Of a stretch of DNA of 64,000 bases, positions 1-8,939 are shown piece after piece; within the stretch, counting starts at the first letter, position 1, and the number at the start of each line of letters is the position of its first letter. This stretch comes from Halioglobus maricola. GTDB taxonomy: Bacteria > Pseudomonadota > Gammaproteobacteria > Pseudomonadales > Halieaceae. The stretch spans positions 648,501-712,500 of the forward strand of contig NZ_CP036422.1 in assembly GCF_009388985.1 (NCBI RefSeq), written 5' to 3'. The notes beneath the pieces were generated by a model that saw only the letters and a list, made by a program, of their open reading frames with translations, had not been told where the DNA came from and did no database searches. Position numbers and translations under genes: made by a program.

Positions 1-300
1 TCTGGTGCGCTGGGCAAGGCCCTGGCTCACTCTGCTCCAGTCACGGCCGCCAATCACCCGCGGGATGATGTCGAATGGCCAGGCTCGGTCGATGTTCTGG
101 CCTTCGGAGTAGATAGTGAATGAGATACCCATGTCGCGGATCGCCAGTTCAGCGGCGTTGCGGCGCGCTTCCATCTCGTCGCGGCTGAGTTTCTGCAGGA
201 GATTGACGGCCCTGCGGGCTGCCACTCGCGGTTTGCCAGCGTCAGTGATCAATTCGTCAAAAAATGGGCCGGTGTTGTAGGATTTCCAGCTCTTGTTCAT
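1..300 (-). CDS. Circularly permuted ATP-grasp protein, N-terminal part (runs off the window)
   Basis: The minus strand reads from an ATG at 298-300 without a stop to base 1, giving the first 100 residues. The stretch with GISFTIYSEGQ followed by PFDIIPRVI is the N-terminal signature of the circularly permuted type 2 ATP-grasp family. These proteins are predicted carboxylate-amine ligases, often found with an alpha-E protein and a transglutaminase-like protein. A GGGGA ribosome site lies just upstream of the ATG. The catalytic ATP-grasp core is outside the window, so only the family can be named. It is divergent from glyA. Confidence 0.75.
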   Translation of the reverse strand, partial: MNKSWKSYNTGPFFDELITDAGKPRVAARRAVNLLQKLSRDEMEARRNAAELAIRDMGISFTIYSEGQNIDRAWPFDIIPRVIGGRDWSRVSQGLAQRTR

Positions 301-427
301 GTGTCCCCGCAGTTATTGGTCTAGCCGAGGCATGCAAACGCCGCGCCACTCCTAAGGATATAGACGAAAGCTTTGCAAGGCGCAATTGGACCTTCATCTA
401 AGCAGACCAATTTTTGGTCATACCTCC

Positions 428-456
428 TTCTGTAACTGCGCCTTTTTCGTTAAAAT
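428..456 (+). promoter_or_regulatory. Weak candidate promoter for glyA
   Basis: A TTCTGT hexamer (428-433) lies 17 bases before TAAAAT (451-456), about 50 bases upstream of the glyA start. The -10 is good and the -35 is poor. It is the best sigma70-like pair in the divergent gap, but it is an inference from sequence only. Confidence 0.3.
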
Positions 457-508
457 GCGCGCCTTTCCAATCGGGGCCACCCCACCATATTTTTTGCGGG
501 AGACACGC

Positions 509-1771
509 ATGTTTGACAGCAACATGACCATTGAGGGTTTTGACGACGAGATCTTTGCCGCCATTGGTGAAGAGGAGCGCCGCCAGGAAGAGCACATCGA
601 GCTGATTGCTTCTGAAAACTACACCAGCCCCCGGGTCATCGCGGCGCAGGGTACTGTGCTGACGAACAAGTACGCTGAAGGCTACCCAGGTAAGCGCTAT
701 TACGGTGGCTGTGAGTATGTCGACAAAGCTGAAGATCTCGCCATCGAGCGGGTCAAGGCCCTGTTTGGCGCCGACTACGCCAATGTGCAGCCGCACTCGG
801 GTTCGCAAGCTAACTCCGCGGTATTCCTGGCCCTGGTTCAGCCCGGCGACACCATCCTCGGCATGAGTCTGGCCGACGGCGGACACCTGACACACGGTGC
901 CAAGCCTAACTTCTCCGGTAAAAACTACAACGCCATTCAGTATGGACTGAATGCGGACACCGGTGAGGTGGATTACGACCAGGTAGAAGCCCTGGCGTTG
1001 GAGCATAAGCCAAAAATGATCATTGCCGGCTTCTCTGCCTACTCCCAGGTTATGGACTGGGCGCGGTTCCGCGAGATCGCGGATAAAGTCGGCGCCTACC
1101 TGATGGTCGATATGGCTCATGTGGCTGGCCTGATCGCCGCCGGCGTCTATCCCAACCCGGTGCCCTACGCCGACGTAGTCACATCTACCACGCACAAGAC
1201 CCTGCGCGGCCCTCGCGGCGGCATCATCCTCGCCAAGGCCAACGAGGAGCTGGAAAAGAAATTCAACTCCGCTGTATTCCCCGGTGGCCAGGGCGGACCG
1301 CTGATGCACGTGATCGCGGCCAAGGCCGTATCCTTCAAGGAAGCCGCCAGCCCGGAGTTTGTGGAGTACCAGAAGCAGGTCGTGGTGAACGCCAAAGCCA
1401 TGGCAGCAACCTTTATCGAGCGCGGCATTAATATTGTTTCCGGTGGCACCGAGAACCACCTGATGCTGGTGGATCTGATCGGCAAGGAGTACACCGGCAA
1501 GGACGCGGATGCCGCTCTGGGCGCAGCCAATATCACCGTGAACAAGAATGCGGTGCCCAACGACCCCCGTTCGCCCTTCATTACCTCCGGCCTGCGCGTG
1601 GGAACGCCTGCCATCACCACTCGCGGTTTTGGCGAGGAAGAAACCGTGCAGCTGACCCACTGGATGTGCGATGTACTGGAGTCGCTGGAAAACGGCAACT
1701 CCGAGCAGGTGATTGAGGACGTAAAAGGCAAGGTGCTGGAGATTTGTAGCCGGTTCCCGGTCTACAAGTAA
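509..1771 (+). CDS. glyA: Serine hydroxymethyltransferase
   Basis: PLP enzyme of the cytoplasm that interconverts serine and glycine while passing a one-carbon unit to tetrahydrofolate. The 420-residue product starting at ATG 509 has the family's usual length and N-terminus (MFDSNMTI, then [13 protein letters not shown]). The PLP lysine motif [13 protein letters not shown] is present. An open frame extends upstream to 386, but those extra residues do not resemble the family, so the ATG at 509 is preferred. A rho-independent terminator follows at 1791, so glyA appears to be its own unit, ahead of nrdR. Confidence 0.97.
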   Translation: MFDSNMTIEGFDDEIFAAIGEEERRQEEHIELIASENYTSPRVIAAQGTVLTNKYAEGYPGKRYYGGCEYVDKAEDLAIERVKALFGADYANVQPHSGSQANSAVFLALVQPGDTILGMSLADGGHLTHGAKPNFSGKNYNAIQYGLNADTGEVDYDQVEALALEHKPKMIIAGFSAYSQVMDWARFREIADKVGAYLMVDMAHVAGLIAAGVYPNPVPYADVVTSTTHKTLRGPRGGIILAKANEELEKKFNSAVFPGGQGGPLMHVIAAKAVSFKEAASPEFVEYQKQVVVNAKAMAATFIERGINIVSGGTENHLMLVDLIGKEYTGKDADAALGAANITVNKNAVPNDPRSPFITSGLRVGTPAITTRGFGEEETVQLTHWMCDVLESLENGNSEQVIEDVKGKVLEICSRFPVYK

Positions 1772-1790
1772 GCGCTTTACCAGGGTGTGA

Positions 1791-1816
1791 AAAAGGCCGC
1801 TGAAGCGGCCTTTTTT
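1791..1816 (+). terminator. Rho-independent terminator after glyA
   Basis: Stem GGCCGC (1795-1800), loop TGAA, stem GCGGCC (1805-1810), followed by six T. A preceding A run extends the pairing with the T tract. It lies 20 bases after the glyA stop and separates glyA from the nrdR-rib run. Confidence 0.93.
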
Positions 1817-1855
1817 ATGTTAAAGTTCAGCCACTTAGCCACCGGGGGTTAACCC

Positions 1856-2329
1856 ATGCACTGCCCATTTTGCGCCGCTGAAGACACCAAGGTTATCGAC
1901 TCACGCCTCGTTGCCGAGGGGGACCAGGTGCGTCGCCGCCGCGAGTGCCTGAGCTGCGCTGAACGTTTCACCACCTATGAGGTGGCCGAGTTGGTGATGC
2001 CCCGGGTGATCAAGCAGGACGGCAGCCGCGAGCCGTTTAATGAAGACAAGCTGCGGGCAGGCTTTACCCGGGCTCTGGAAAAACGCCCGGTATCGGTGGA
2101 AGATATCGAGGCCGTGATCAACAAGATCAAGAATGCGCTGCGCGCCACTGGCGAACGCGAAGTGAAGTCGCTGGTGCTGGGCGAGTTGGTGATGGACAAC
2201 CTGAAGAAGCTCGACAAAGTTGCCTATGTCCGCTTCGCGTCCGTCTACCGCAGTTTCGAAGACCTGTCAGAGTTCAAGGATGCCATCGAAGACCTGCAGG
2301 CAGAGCCCGGCGACGACAGCGCGGGCTGA
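1856..2329 (+). CDS. nrdR: Transcriptional repressor NrdR
   Basis: Zinc-ribbon plus ATP-cone repressor of ribonucleotide reductase genes. The N-terminus has the CPFC and CLSC zinc-knuckle pairs (residues 3-6 and 31-34) around an Arg-rich linker. The ATP-cone follows, starting near the [13 protein letters not shown] segment. At 157 residues it has the normal length. It heads the run into ribD, a common nrdR-ribD arrangement. The perfect 10-bp palindrome GGGTTAACCC (1846-1855) abuts the ATG and covers the ribosome-binding region, so it could affect initiation. Confidence 0.97.
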   Translation: MHCPFCAAEDTKVIDSRLVAEGDQVRRRRECLSCAERFTTYEVAELVMPRVIKQDGSREPFNEDKLRAGFTRALEKRPVSVEDIEAVINKIKNALRATGEREVKSLVLGELVMDNLKKLDKVAYVRFASVYRSFEDLSEFKDAIEDLQAEPGDDSAG

Positions 2330-2348
2330 ATAAGCCCCTCTCTCTACT

Positions 2349-3461
2349 ATGACCACTGAATTTGATACCCGCATGATGTCCCGCGCGCTGCGATTGGCGC
2401 GCAAGGGCCGTTACAGCGCCATGCCCAACCCCCATGTGGGTTGTGTGCTGGTGCGCGATGGGGAGATCGTCGGGGAAGGTTTTACCCAACCTGCCGGCGG
2501 CAACCATGCCGAGATCCAGGCGCTGGAGGCGGCGGGAAATGCGCAGGGCACCACAGCCTATGTCACCCTCGAGCCCTGTTCTCATCAGGGTAAAACCGGC
2601 CCCTGCGCAGATGCGCTGATCGCCGCAGGCGTCAGCCGGGTGGTCGTTGCCATGCAGGACCCGAACCCGATCGTCGGCGGCAATGGGCTGGAGAAATTGC
2701 TGGCTGCCGGGGTCGAGGTAGAGTGCGGCTTGTTGCAGGCCGAGGCGGAGGCGATGATCCCGGGTTTTATTGCCCGGATGCGCACTGGTCGCGGGCGTGT
2801 GCGGGCCAAGCTTGCCATGTCTGTGGACGGCCGCACAGCGATGGCGTCCGGCGAGAGTCAGTGGATCACCGGCCCAGAGGCGCGTGCTGATGTGCAGCGC
2901 CTGCGGGCTATGAGCTGCGCTATTGTGACCGGGGTAGGAACGGTGCTCGGCGACGACTGCTCCCTCACTGTGCGCGAGCAGGCGCTCAATTTACCGCCGG
3001 CCGAAGCCGCGCTGGCGGCGCGTCGCCAGCCTTTGCGTGTCGTGCTCGATTCGCAGCTGCGCACTCCGCCTGGGGCCAAAGTTCTCGACGGCAGTGCGCC
3101 GACATTGCTGTGCCATGACACGCAGGTTGAGCCCACCGCCGAACTGATTGCCGCGGGGGTGGACCGCCTGCCGCTGGATCGTGCCGGGAGTGGCCTGGAC
3201 CTGCTTGCCATGCTCGACTTTTTGACCGCGCGGCAATCGAACGAAATTCTGGTAGAATCTGGCCCCCATTTGGCCGGGGCCATGCTCCAGCTGGGGCTGC
3301 TGGATGAATTGATCATCTATATGGCGCCCACCCTGATGGGCAGTAGCGCCATGCCACTCCTGCAATTACCGCTGGACCGAATGGCCCAGAAAGTGCCGCT
3401 GCTGATAGAAGACATTCGCGCGGTTGGCCGCGACTGGCGAATTACAGCCGTACCGGGCTGA
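2349..3461 (+). CDS. ribD: Bifunctional diaminohydroxyphosphoribosylaminopyrimidine deaminase / 5-amino-6-(5-phosphoribosylamino)uracil reductase
   Basis: Carries out the second and third steps of riboflavin synthesis from the GTP branch. The N-terminal cytidine-deaminase-like domain has the zinc/catalytic HAEIQAL motif (about residues 54-60) and the PCSHQGKTGPC zinc cysteines. The C-terminal reductase domain begins near residue 150 with AKLAMSVDGRTA and includes the GPEARADVQRLRA stretch. The length of 370 residues is typical. It is followed by ribE, ribBA and ribH on the same strand with short gaps. Confidence 0.97.
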   Translation: MTTEFDTRMMSRALRLARKGRYSAMPNPHVGCVLVRDGEIVGEGFTQPAGGNHAEIQALEAAGNAQGTTAYVTLEPCSHQGKTGPCADALIAAGVSRVVVAMQDPNPIVGGNGLEKLLAAGVEVECGLLQAEAEAMIPGFIARMRTGRGRVRAKLAMSVDGRTAMASGESQWITGPEARADVQRLRAMSCAIVTGVGTVLGDDCSLTVREQALNLPPAEAALAARRQPLRVVLDSQLRTPPGAKVLDGSAPTLLCHDTQVEPTAELIAAGVDRLPLDRAGSGLDLLAMLDFLTARQSNEILVESGPHLAGAMLQLGLLDELIIYMAPTLMGSSAMPLLQLPLDRMAQKVPLLIEDIRAVGRDWRITAVPG

Positions 3462-3499
3462 ACTCGCGGCCGCGCTCGTTACCAAACACAGGACACACC

Positions 3500-4159
3500 A
3501 TGTTTACAGGCATTATCCAGGCCGTTGGCGAAGTCGCCGCCATGCAACCCTCCGGGGGGGATCTGCGCCTGCGCATCGATACCGGCAAACTGGACCTTGG
3601 CGATGTGCAGCTTGGCGACAGCATATGCACCAACGGCGCATGCCTCACTGTGATCGAGCTTCCCGGCGACGGTTATTGGGCTGACGTGTCGGTAGAGAGC
3701 CTCAATTTCACCACGCTGGGTGACTTGAAGCCCGGCTCCAAAGTGAACCTGGAGAAGGCCCTGACCCCGGCCAGCCGCCTCGGTGGCCATATTGTGAGTG
3801 GCCATGTGGACGGCGTGGGCGAAGTGGTGAGCCTGCATGAAGATGCGCGCTCGATCCGCTTTGTGCTGCGGGCCCCTGACGATCTGGCAAAGTACATTGC
3901 GCACAAGGGCAGTATCACTGTGGATGGCACCAGCCTGACGGTGAATGCCGTCAATGGCGCAGAATTTGACCTGAACATTATCCCCCAGACAATGGCGGAG
4001 ACAGTGTTTGTTGATTACCAGCCTGGCACCCGGGTGAACCTGGAAGTGGATGTCATTGCCCGCTATCTGGAACGCCTGATGCAAGGGGAGGCCGCCGCCA
4101 AGCCTGGCGCTGGCACCCTGTCGATGTCGACCCTGGCTGAAAATGGATTCCTGAAATAA
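3500..4159 (+). CDS. ribE: Riboflavin synthase (alpha chain)
   Basis: Dismutates two 6,7-dimethyl-8-ribityllumazine molecules to riboflavin. The N-terminus MFTGIIQAVGEV is diagnostic. The two lumazine-binding repeats are visible, each with a G-x-S-(I/L)-x-x-(D/N)-G-x-(C/S)-LTV pattern: GDSICTNGACLTV and KGSITVDGTSLTV. The product is 219 residues, the normal length. Its stop overlaps the next start (TAATG at 4157-4161), which suggests translational coupling with ribBA. Confidence 0.97.
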   Translation: MFTGIIQAVGEVAAMQPSGGDLRLRIDTGKLDLGDVQLGDSICTNGACLTVIELPGDGYWADVSVESLNFTTLGDLKPGSKVNLEKALTPASRLGGHIVSGHVDGVGEVVSLHEDARSIRFVLRAPDDLAKYIAHKGSITVDGTSLTVNAVNGAEFDLNIIPQTMAETVFVDYQPGTRVNLEVDVIARYLERLMQGEAAAKPGAGTLSMSTLAENGFLK

Positions 4160-5265
4160 TGCAAGTAAACACCGTAGACGAACTGATCTCAGACCTTCGC
4201 CAGGGCCGCATGATTGTGCTGCTCGACGACGATGCCGACAGCCATAACGAAGGCGTGGTGATGGTCGCTGCCGAGCACGTGGATGCAGATCAAGTGAACT
4301 TCATGGCGCGCAAGGCTCGTGGTCTTGTCTGCCTGACTCTCACCGAGGAACGCTGCCGTCAGCTGGACTTGCCGCCCATGGTAGACGACGCCATGGGTGA
4401 GAAGTCGAACTTCACCCTGTCGATCGAAGCGACAGTGGGCATCGATACCGGTATTTCTGCCGGCGACCGCGCGCGCACCGTACATGCTGCAGTAGCGCCT
4501 CATGCGGTGCCCTCGGACATTGTCCAGCCGGGCCACATCTTTCCCCTGGAAGCGGTGGCTGGCGGTGTCCTGACCCGCGCCGGACACACTGAGGCAGGAT
4601 GTGATTACGCGCGCCTGGCCGGGCTATTACCCGCAGCGGTGATCGCCGATATTCTCACCGATGAAGGGACTCTGGCTGACGGCCCGGCGCTGGCGCAGTT
4701 TGCAGAACAGCACGGCCTGAAAATCGGCACCGTAGCCGACCTGATCCATTTTCGGATGGTCAACGAGCGCACTATTCGCAAGGTGCGCGAAGGCAAGGTG
4801 AATACCGCACACGGTGAATTCAATCTCGCCGCCTATCGCGACCAGACCACCAGTGACGTACACCTGGCGCTGTTCAAGGGAGATATTTCGGCTGCCGAAC
4901 CCACCCTGGTGCGGGTCCATGTGCAGTCGGCCCTGCGCGATCTCGTGGGCAGTGAAATAGAAGGCCAGCCGAGCTGGAGCATGGGCCGCTGTATGCAGGC
5001 CGTTGCCGCTGCAGGCAAGGGCGTTATCGTCCTGCTCTCCAAGGACGAGGGCCCTGAGCAACTGCTGGATAGTGTCGACCTGGTGTTGGGCGGCGAGCGA
5101 AGCGCCCAGAACAGCGACGCAATTTACACAACGGTCGGCCTTGGCAGCCAGATCCTGCGCGATCTGGGTGTGGGAAAAATCCATTTGATGGGCGCGCCAA
5201 TCAAGTACAATGCGCTCTCGGGTTTCGACCTTGAAGTGCTGGATTTTGTCAGCCCCGAAGGCTAA
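4159..5265 (+). CDS. ribBA: RibBA-like protein with degenerate DHBP-synthase and GTP-cyclohydrolase II domains
   Basis: Two-domain protein of 368 residues. Residues 1-200 match 3,4-dihydroxy-2-butanone-4-phosphate synthase, keeping GGVLTRAGHTEA with its His-Thr. Residues 205-368 match GTP cyclohydrolase II. The acidic loop normally reading DDEDRENEGD is here DDADSHNEGV, so the Arg, the metal-binding Glu and the last Asp are replaced. The later PAGVLCEL-type Glu is Asp (AAVIADI). The C-terminal domain lacks all three zinc cysteines of the HSECLTGD...RCDC signature and reads VHVQSALRDLVGSE. Loss of the cyclohydrolase site is common in gammaproteobacterial RibBA; loss of the synthase loop is not. 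A complete ribA lies at 8343. Confidence 0.9.
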   Translation: MQVNTVDELISDLRQGRMIVLLDDDADSHNEGVVMVAAEHVDADQVNFMARKARGLVCLTLTEERCRQLDLPPMVDDAMGEKSNFTLSIEATVGIDTGISAGDRARTVHAAVAPHAVPSDIVQPGHIFPLEAVAGGVLTRAGHTEAGCDYARLAGLLPAAVIADILTDEGTLADGPALAQFAEQHGLKIGTVADLIHFRMVNERTIRKVREGKVNTAHGEFNLAAYRDQTTSDVHLALFKGDISAAEPTLVRVHVQSALRDLVGSEIEGQPSWSMGRCMQAVAAAGKGVIVLLSKDEGPEQLLDSVDLVLGGERSAQNSDAIYTTVGLGSQILRDLGVGKIHLMGAPIKYNALSGFDLEVLDFVSPEG

Positions 5266-5298
5266 TCGAAAGCTAATTGAAGGAACAGGGAAACCAAG

Positions 5299-5772
5299 AT
5301 GAACGATATTAAAACCATAGAAGGCGATTTCACTGGCGGTAAAGGCGACTACACGATCGTGGTCGGGCGCTGGAACAGCTTCGTGGTAGAGCACCTGCTG
5401 GAAGGCGCGCTGGATTGCCTGCGCCGCCACGGTGTCAGCAAAAACCAGATCACCATTGTGCGCGCACCCGGCGCATTTGAAATTCCGCTAGTGTGCAAGC
5501 AGATCGCTGCCAAGGGCAAGACCGATGCCATCATCGCTCTCGGCGCGGTCATCCGCGGCGGTACGCCTCACTTCGAATATGTGGCGGGCGAATGCACCAA
5601 GGGCCTGGCCATGGTGAGCATGGAACATGCCGTGCCGGTCTCCTTCGGTGTTCTCACCGTGGACACCATCGAGCAGGCCGTTGAGCGTGCTGGCACCAAG
5701 GCTGGCAACAAGGGTGAAGAAGCCGCGATGTCTGCGATTGAGATGGTGAGCCTGATGGGTAAGCTCGACTAA
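5299..5772 (+). CDS. ribH: 6,7-dimethyl-8-ribityllumazine synthase
   Basis: Condenses the pyrimidine from RibD with DHBP to form the lumazine substrate of RibE, usually as a hollow icosahedral or pentameric assembly. Recognisable motifs are the [18 protein letters not shown] start, the PGAFEIPL loop, the [14 protein letters not shown] active-site segment and the PVSFGVLT strand. The 157-residue length is normal. The gene sits 33 bases after ribBA and directly abuts nusB: the ribH stop at 5770-5772 is followed at once by the nusB ATG. Confidence 0.97.
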   Translation: MNDIKTIEGDFTGGKGDYTIVVGRWNSFVVEHLLEGALDCLRRHGVSKNQITIVRAPGAFEIPLVCKQIAAKGKTDAIIALGAVIRGGTPHFEYVAGECTKGLAMVSMEHAVPVSFGVLTVDTIEQAVERAGTKAGNKGEEAAMSAIEMVSLMGKLD

Positions 5773-6231
5773 ATGAGCGCCAATACCTCAAAAGGGTCCC
5801 ACAACACGCTGGCGGCCGAGCGCCGCAAGGCCCGTCACTATGCGATGCAGGGGCTGTACCAGTGGTACATGGCCAGTGCTCCGCTCAACGCGATCGAGGC
5901 AGAGTTTCGCGCCGACTACGATTTCTCCCATGTCGATCTGGAGTATTTCCAGGCGGTGCTGCACGGCGTGCCTACCTGCGTCGATGAGCTGGAAGAAATT
6001 TTCCAACCCCTGTTGGACCGCGGTATCGATGACCTCGACCCCATTGAGCGTACACTGCTGCGGATGGGCGTCTGGGAGCTGAAAGAGCGGATTGATGTGC
6101 CCTACAAGGTAGCGATCAACGAAGCCGTGGCCCTGGCCAAGAAGTTCGGCGCCAGCGAGAGCCACAAGTACATCAACGGCGTGCTGGATAAAGCCGCGCG
6201 CGAACTGCGCCAGGCCGAAACCAGCGCCTGA
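5773..6231 (+). CDS. nusB: Transcription antitermination factor NusB
   Basis: RNA-binding all-helical protein that, with NusE, loads on boxA for rRNA antitermination. The 152-residue product has the ARHYAMQGLYQWYM N-terminal helix, the PIERTLLRMGVWEL segment and the C-terminal INEAVALAKKFGA..KYINGVLDK signature. Its ATG starts at the base after the ribH stop, giving the very common ribH-nusB pair, and thiL follows after 14 bases. Confidence 0.97.
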   Translation: MSANTSKGSHNTLAAERRKARHYAMQGLYQWYMASAPLNAIEAEFRADYDFSHVDLEYFQAVLHGVPTCVDELEEIFQPLLDRGIDDLDPIERTLLRMGVWELKERIDVPYKVAINEAVALAKKFGASESHKYINGVLDKAARELRQAETSA

Positions 6232-6245
6232 GCCCCCGGGCTTAC

Positions 6246-7160
6246 ATGCCTTCTACCGAATTTGACCTGATCTATCGCCACTTCGCCTCGCTGGGCGCGG
6301 GCCCGGCGGTTGATCTGTCGGTCGGCGACGACTGCGCCATTCTGAAACTCGAACCCGGCGAACGCCTGGTCACCTCGGTGGACACGATGGTGGAAGGGGT
6401 TCATTTCCTGCCGGACATGTTCCCGGAGATCATCGGTTTTCGTGCCGTCTCTACTGCAGCCTCTGACCTCGCGGCCATGGGCGCGCGACCCATAGGCATG
6501 ACGATCGCCCTCACGCTACCTCAGGCCGACGACTTCTGGGTGCACAGCTTCAGCGAAGGTGTGGCCGAGACAGTGTCCCTCTATGGCTTGCCCCTTGTGG
6601 GCGGCGATACCACCCGTGGCCCTCTCACCATCAGCGTGAACGTGCTGGGTGCCTTGCCTGCGGGCGAGGCGTTGTTGCGCGACGGTGCCCAGGTGGGCGA
6701 CGGCGTCTATGTGTCCGGTCAGCTCGGCGATGCGGCAGCCGGCCTGGCGATTCTGCAGGACGAGTGGCGCCCCGAGCCTGATGCCGCCGCCTATCTGGTG
6801 GAACGCTATGAGCGCCCCCGGGCGAGACTTGAGTTGGGGCAGCAGCTGTTGGGCCGGGCCACAGCCGCTATTGATATTTCGGATGGATTGCTCGCCGATG
6901 CCGGGCACATTGCCGCTGCTGGCGGTGTCGGTATCACGCTCACTGCCGGCGCAATACCGCTCTCTGCCGCGCTGGGCGGCGCTGGTGATCGTGCTCTGCG
7001 GTGGGCGCTTACCGGTGGCGATGATTACGAGCTGTGTTTCACATTGCCAGCAGGCGAATCTGCGCCGGAGGGATGCACCCGAATTGGCGAGGTCGTGTCA
7101 GGGCAGGGTGTGCAATTGGATGTTGATGTTGACACCGACGCCGGTTACCAGCACTTTTAG
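6246..7160 (+). CDS. thiL: Thiamine-monophosphate kinase
   Basis: Phosphorylates thiamine phosphate to thiamine pyrophosphate. The 304-residue protein has the AIR-synthase-like fold signatures. VGDDCAIL and SVDTMVEGVHFL carry the metal/ATP-binding acids, DLAAMGARP follows, then VGGDTTRGPL, and in the C-terminal half ISDGLLADAGHI and LTGGDDYELCFT. It lies in the usual nusB-thiL-pgpA order with 3 bases between thiL and pgpA. Confidence 0.97.
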   Translation: MPSTEFDLIYRHFASLGAGPAVDLSVGDDCAILKLEPGERLVTSVDTMVEGVHFLPDMFPEIIGFRAVSTAASDLAAMGARPIGMTIALTLPQADDFWVHSFSEGVAETVSLYGLPLVGGDTTRGPLTISVNVLGALPAGEALLRDGAQVGDGVYVSGQLGDAAAGLAILQDEWRPEPDAAAYLVERYERPRARLELGQQLLGRATAAIDISDGLLADAGHIAAAGGVGITLTAGAIPLSAALGGAGDRALRWALTGGDDYELCFTLPAGESAPEGCTRIGEVVSGQGVQLDVDVDTDAGYQHF

Positions 7161-7163
7161 CCT

Positions 7164-7631
7164 ATGTCCGAGCCAATTCGATTAAGTAATCCCATCCAGT
7201 TCCTGGCCTTTGGCTTCGGCTCCGGCCTGGCGCCAAAGGCGCCTGGCACCTTTGGCACCGTGGCGGCGGTGCCCCTGTATTGGCTCATCTCGCATCTCGG
7301 CCTCGGGCTGTATTCCGCCGTGGTGGTAGTCACGTTCATCGTCGGGATCTGGATTTGTGACAAAGCCAGCAAACAGCTCGGAGTGCACGACCACCCGGGT
7401 ATTGTCTGGGACGAGTTCGTCGGTTACTGGGTCACCATGTGGGCGCTCCCCGCAGACTGGGTCTGGATGCTGGCCGGCTTTGTGGCTTTCCGTGTTTTCG
7501 ATATCGCCAAACCCTGGCCGATCGGTTGGTTGGATAAGCGCGTGGACGGTGGTTTAGGCATCATGATCGACGATATCGTTGCCGGGGTGATGGCCTGCGG
7601 TGTGCTGCATTTGGTACTGTGGCTGCTATGA
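7164..7631 (+). CDS. pgpA: Phosphatidylglycerophosphatase A
   Basis: Inner-membrane enzyme that dephosphorylates phosphatidylglycerophosphate to phosphatidylglycerol. The 155-residue protein shows the family's FGSGLAPKAPGTFGT entry motif, the HDHPGIVWDEFVGYW catalytic acids, and the FDIAKPWPI and DDIVAGV segments. Three to four hydrophobic stretches are visible. Its TGA stop overlaps the next gene's ATG (ATGA at 7628-7631). Confidence 0.96.
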   Translation: MSEPIRLSNPIQFLAFGFGSGLAPKAPGTFGTVAAVPLYWLISHLGLGLYSAVVVVTFIVGIWICDKASKQLGVHDHPGIVWDEFVGYWVTMWALPADWVWMLAGFVAFRVFDIAKPWPIGWLDKRVDGGLGIMIDDIVAGVMACGVLHLVLWLL

Positions 7632-8278
7632 GCCTGCGCCCTTCCAGCTTTATCCTGAGTTTCCTCATACTGCTGGCATCAGTCGTCGCAGCGGCCGCGC
7701 CCCAGATTGAAGTCGAAGGCCTGATGCCGCCCAACGCTGCTGTTGTCACCATCGACGGTGAGCGCAAGATGCTCAAGGTGGGCCAGACCTTCAAAGGTGT
7801 CACGCTGATCTCTGTGTATTCCCGAACTGCAGCGCTTGAAGTGGATGGAAACGAGACAGTCGTAGGGCTCTCTCGAAAAGTGGGCGCTAACTATCAGGCC
7901 CCCGTTGAGCAGATCGTTACTATCCCGATCAACCCTGCGCTGCAATATCGCACTGCGGCGATGATTAACGGCCGCCAGGCCGAGGTGCTGGTGGACACCG
8001 GTGCCAATGTGATCGCCATGAACCTCGGCGAAGCCCGTCGTCTCGGCGTGCGTGCCGAGGACGGCACGCCAACCCAGGTCGAAACCGCGAGCGGCAATGT
8101 GCGCGCTTATCTGGTGAAACTCAATGCTGTCACCGTGGGCAACATCAAGGTGAATAACGTCGAGGCCGCGGTCCTGGAGGGTGATAAGCCGTCTACTGTG
8201 CTGCTAGGGATGACCTGGTTGCGGCACGTGAAAATCGAGGAAAAACAGGGAGTTATGACTCTCACCAAAGGTCCCTGA
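7628..8278 (+). CDS. Retropepsin-like clan AA aspartic protease, secreted or membrane-anchored
   Basis: The ATG at 7628 overlaps the pgpA stop, so this start is preferred over one 9 bases upstream. The first 24 residues form a signal peptide or anchor. Residues about 105-210 form a single retropepsin-type domain: VLVDTGANVIAMN holds the catalytic DTGA, and LLGMTWLRHVKI is the second strand typical of the TIGR02281-like bacterial family. Such proteins have one active-site Asp and are expected to act as dimers in the periplasm. No substrate is evident. The 64 bases before ribA carry a promoter-like element. Confidence 0.85.
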   Translation: MSLRPSSFILSFLILLASVVAAAAPQIEVEGLMPPNAAVVTIDGERKMLKVGQTFKGVTLISVYSRTAALEVDGNETVVGLSRKVGANYQAPVEQIVTIPINPALQYRTAAMINGRQAEVLVDTGANVIAMNLGEARRLGVRAEDGTPTQVETASGNVRAYLVKLNAVTVGNIKVNNVEAAVLEGDKPSTVLLGMTWLRHVKIEEKQGVMTLTKGP

Positions 8279-8306
8279 GCCCCCCTCGCGCGGCCCGCCC
8301 CAAACC

Positions 8307-8315
8307 TGTTAGAAT
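8307..8315 (+). promoter_or_regulatory. Extended -10 promoter candidate for ribA
   Basis: TG-T-TAGAAT (8307-8315) is an extended -10 element placed 28 bases before the ribA start. No convincing -35 is seen. It would allow ribA to be expressed independently of the upstream rib/thi run. Confidence 0.35.
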
Positions 8316-8342
8316 ACGCGCCCTTTTGCACGGATACGTCCC

Positions 8343-8939
8343 TTGACCGCACGCTACGTAGAATCCTCCCGCCTCCCCACTGATTGGGGCGAGTTCGATA
8401 TGCACGGCTTTGAAGACGCGGAAACCAACAAGGAGCACGTGGTCCTGACCATGGGCAATGTGGGCGATGGCGAGCCTGTACTGGCCCGGGTCCACTCAGA
8501 ATGCCTCACCGGTGACGCCCTGTTCAGCATGCGCTGCGATTGCGGCAGCCAGTTGCAGGCAGCCCTGAAGGCCATATCTGAAGAGGGCAGGGGAGCGTTG
8601 TTCTACCTGCGCCAGGAAGGCCGAGGCATTGGTCTGCTCAACAAGATCAAGGCCTACAAGTTGCAGGACGCCGGTGCAGACACGGTGGAAGCGAACGAAC
8701 AGCTGGGTTTTGGCGCGGATATGCGCGATTACAGTATCTTGCGGCCCATGCTCGAGCATCTGCAGATCAAGGCTGTGCGGCTGATGACCAACAACCCGCG
8801 CAAAGTTGCCGCTCTGGAAGAGCAGGGTGTGGAAGTGGTGGAGCGAATTGCGCTGCACACGGGTGCTAACCCGCACAATGAAAAATATCTCAATACCAAG
8901 GCCGGGAAGCTCGGCCATATGATGGAAGGGCGGGGCTAG
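8343..8939 (+). CDS. ribA: GTP cyclohydrolase II
   Basis: First committed step of the riboflavin pathway. The full zinc and catalytic signature is intact: [21 protein letters not shown], then [16 protein letters not shown] and the MTNNPRKV loop. The start is the TTG at 8343, because the residues it adds ([21 protein letters not shown]) align with the family's N-terminus; the first ATG would remove the first strand. The 198-residue length is typical. This is the only complete cyclohydrolase in the window and complements the defective domain at 4159-5265. Its stop overlaps the convergent ispA stop by 4 bases. Confidence 0.97.
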   Translation: MTARYVESSRLPTDWGEFDMHGFEDAETNKEHVVLTMGNVGDGEPVLARVHSECLTGDALFSMRCDCGSQLQAALKAISEEGRGALFYLRQEGRGIGLLNKIKAYKLQDAGADTVEANEQLGFGADMRDYSILRPMLEHLQIKAVRLMTNNPRKVAALEEQGVEVVERIALHTGANPHNEKYLNTKAGKLGHMMEGRG

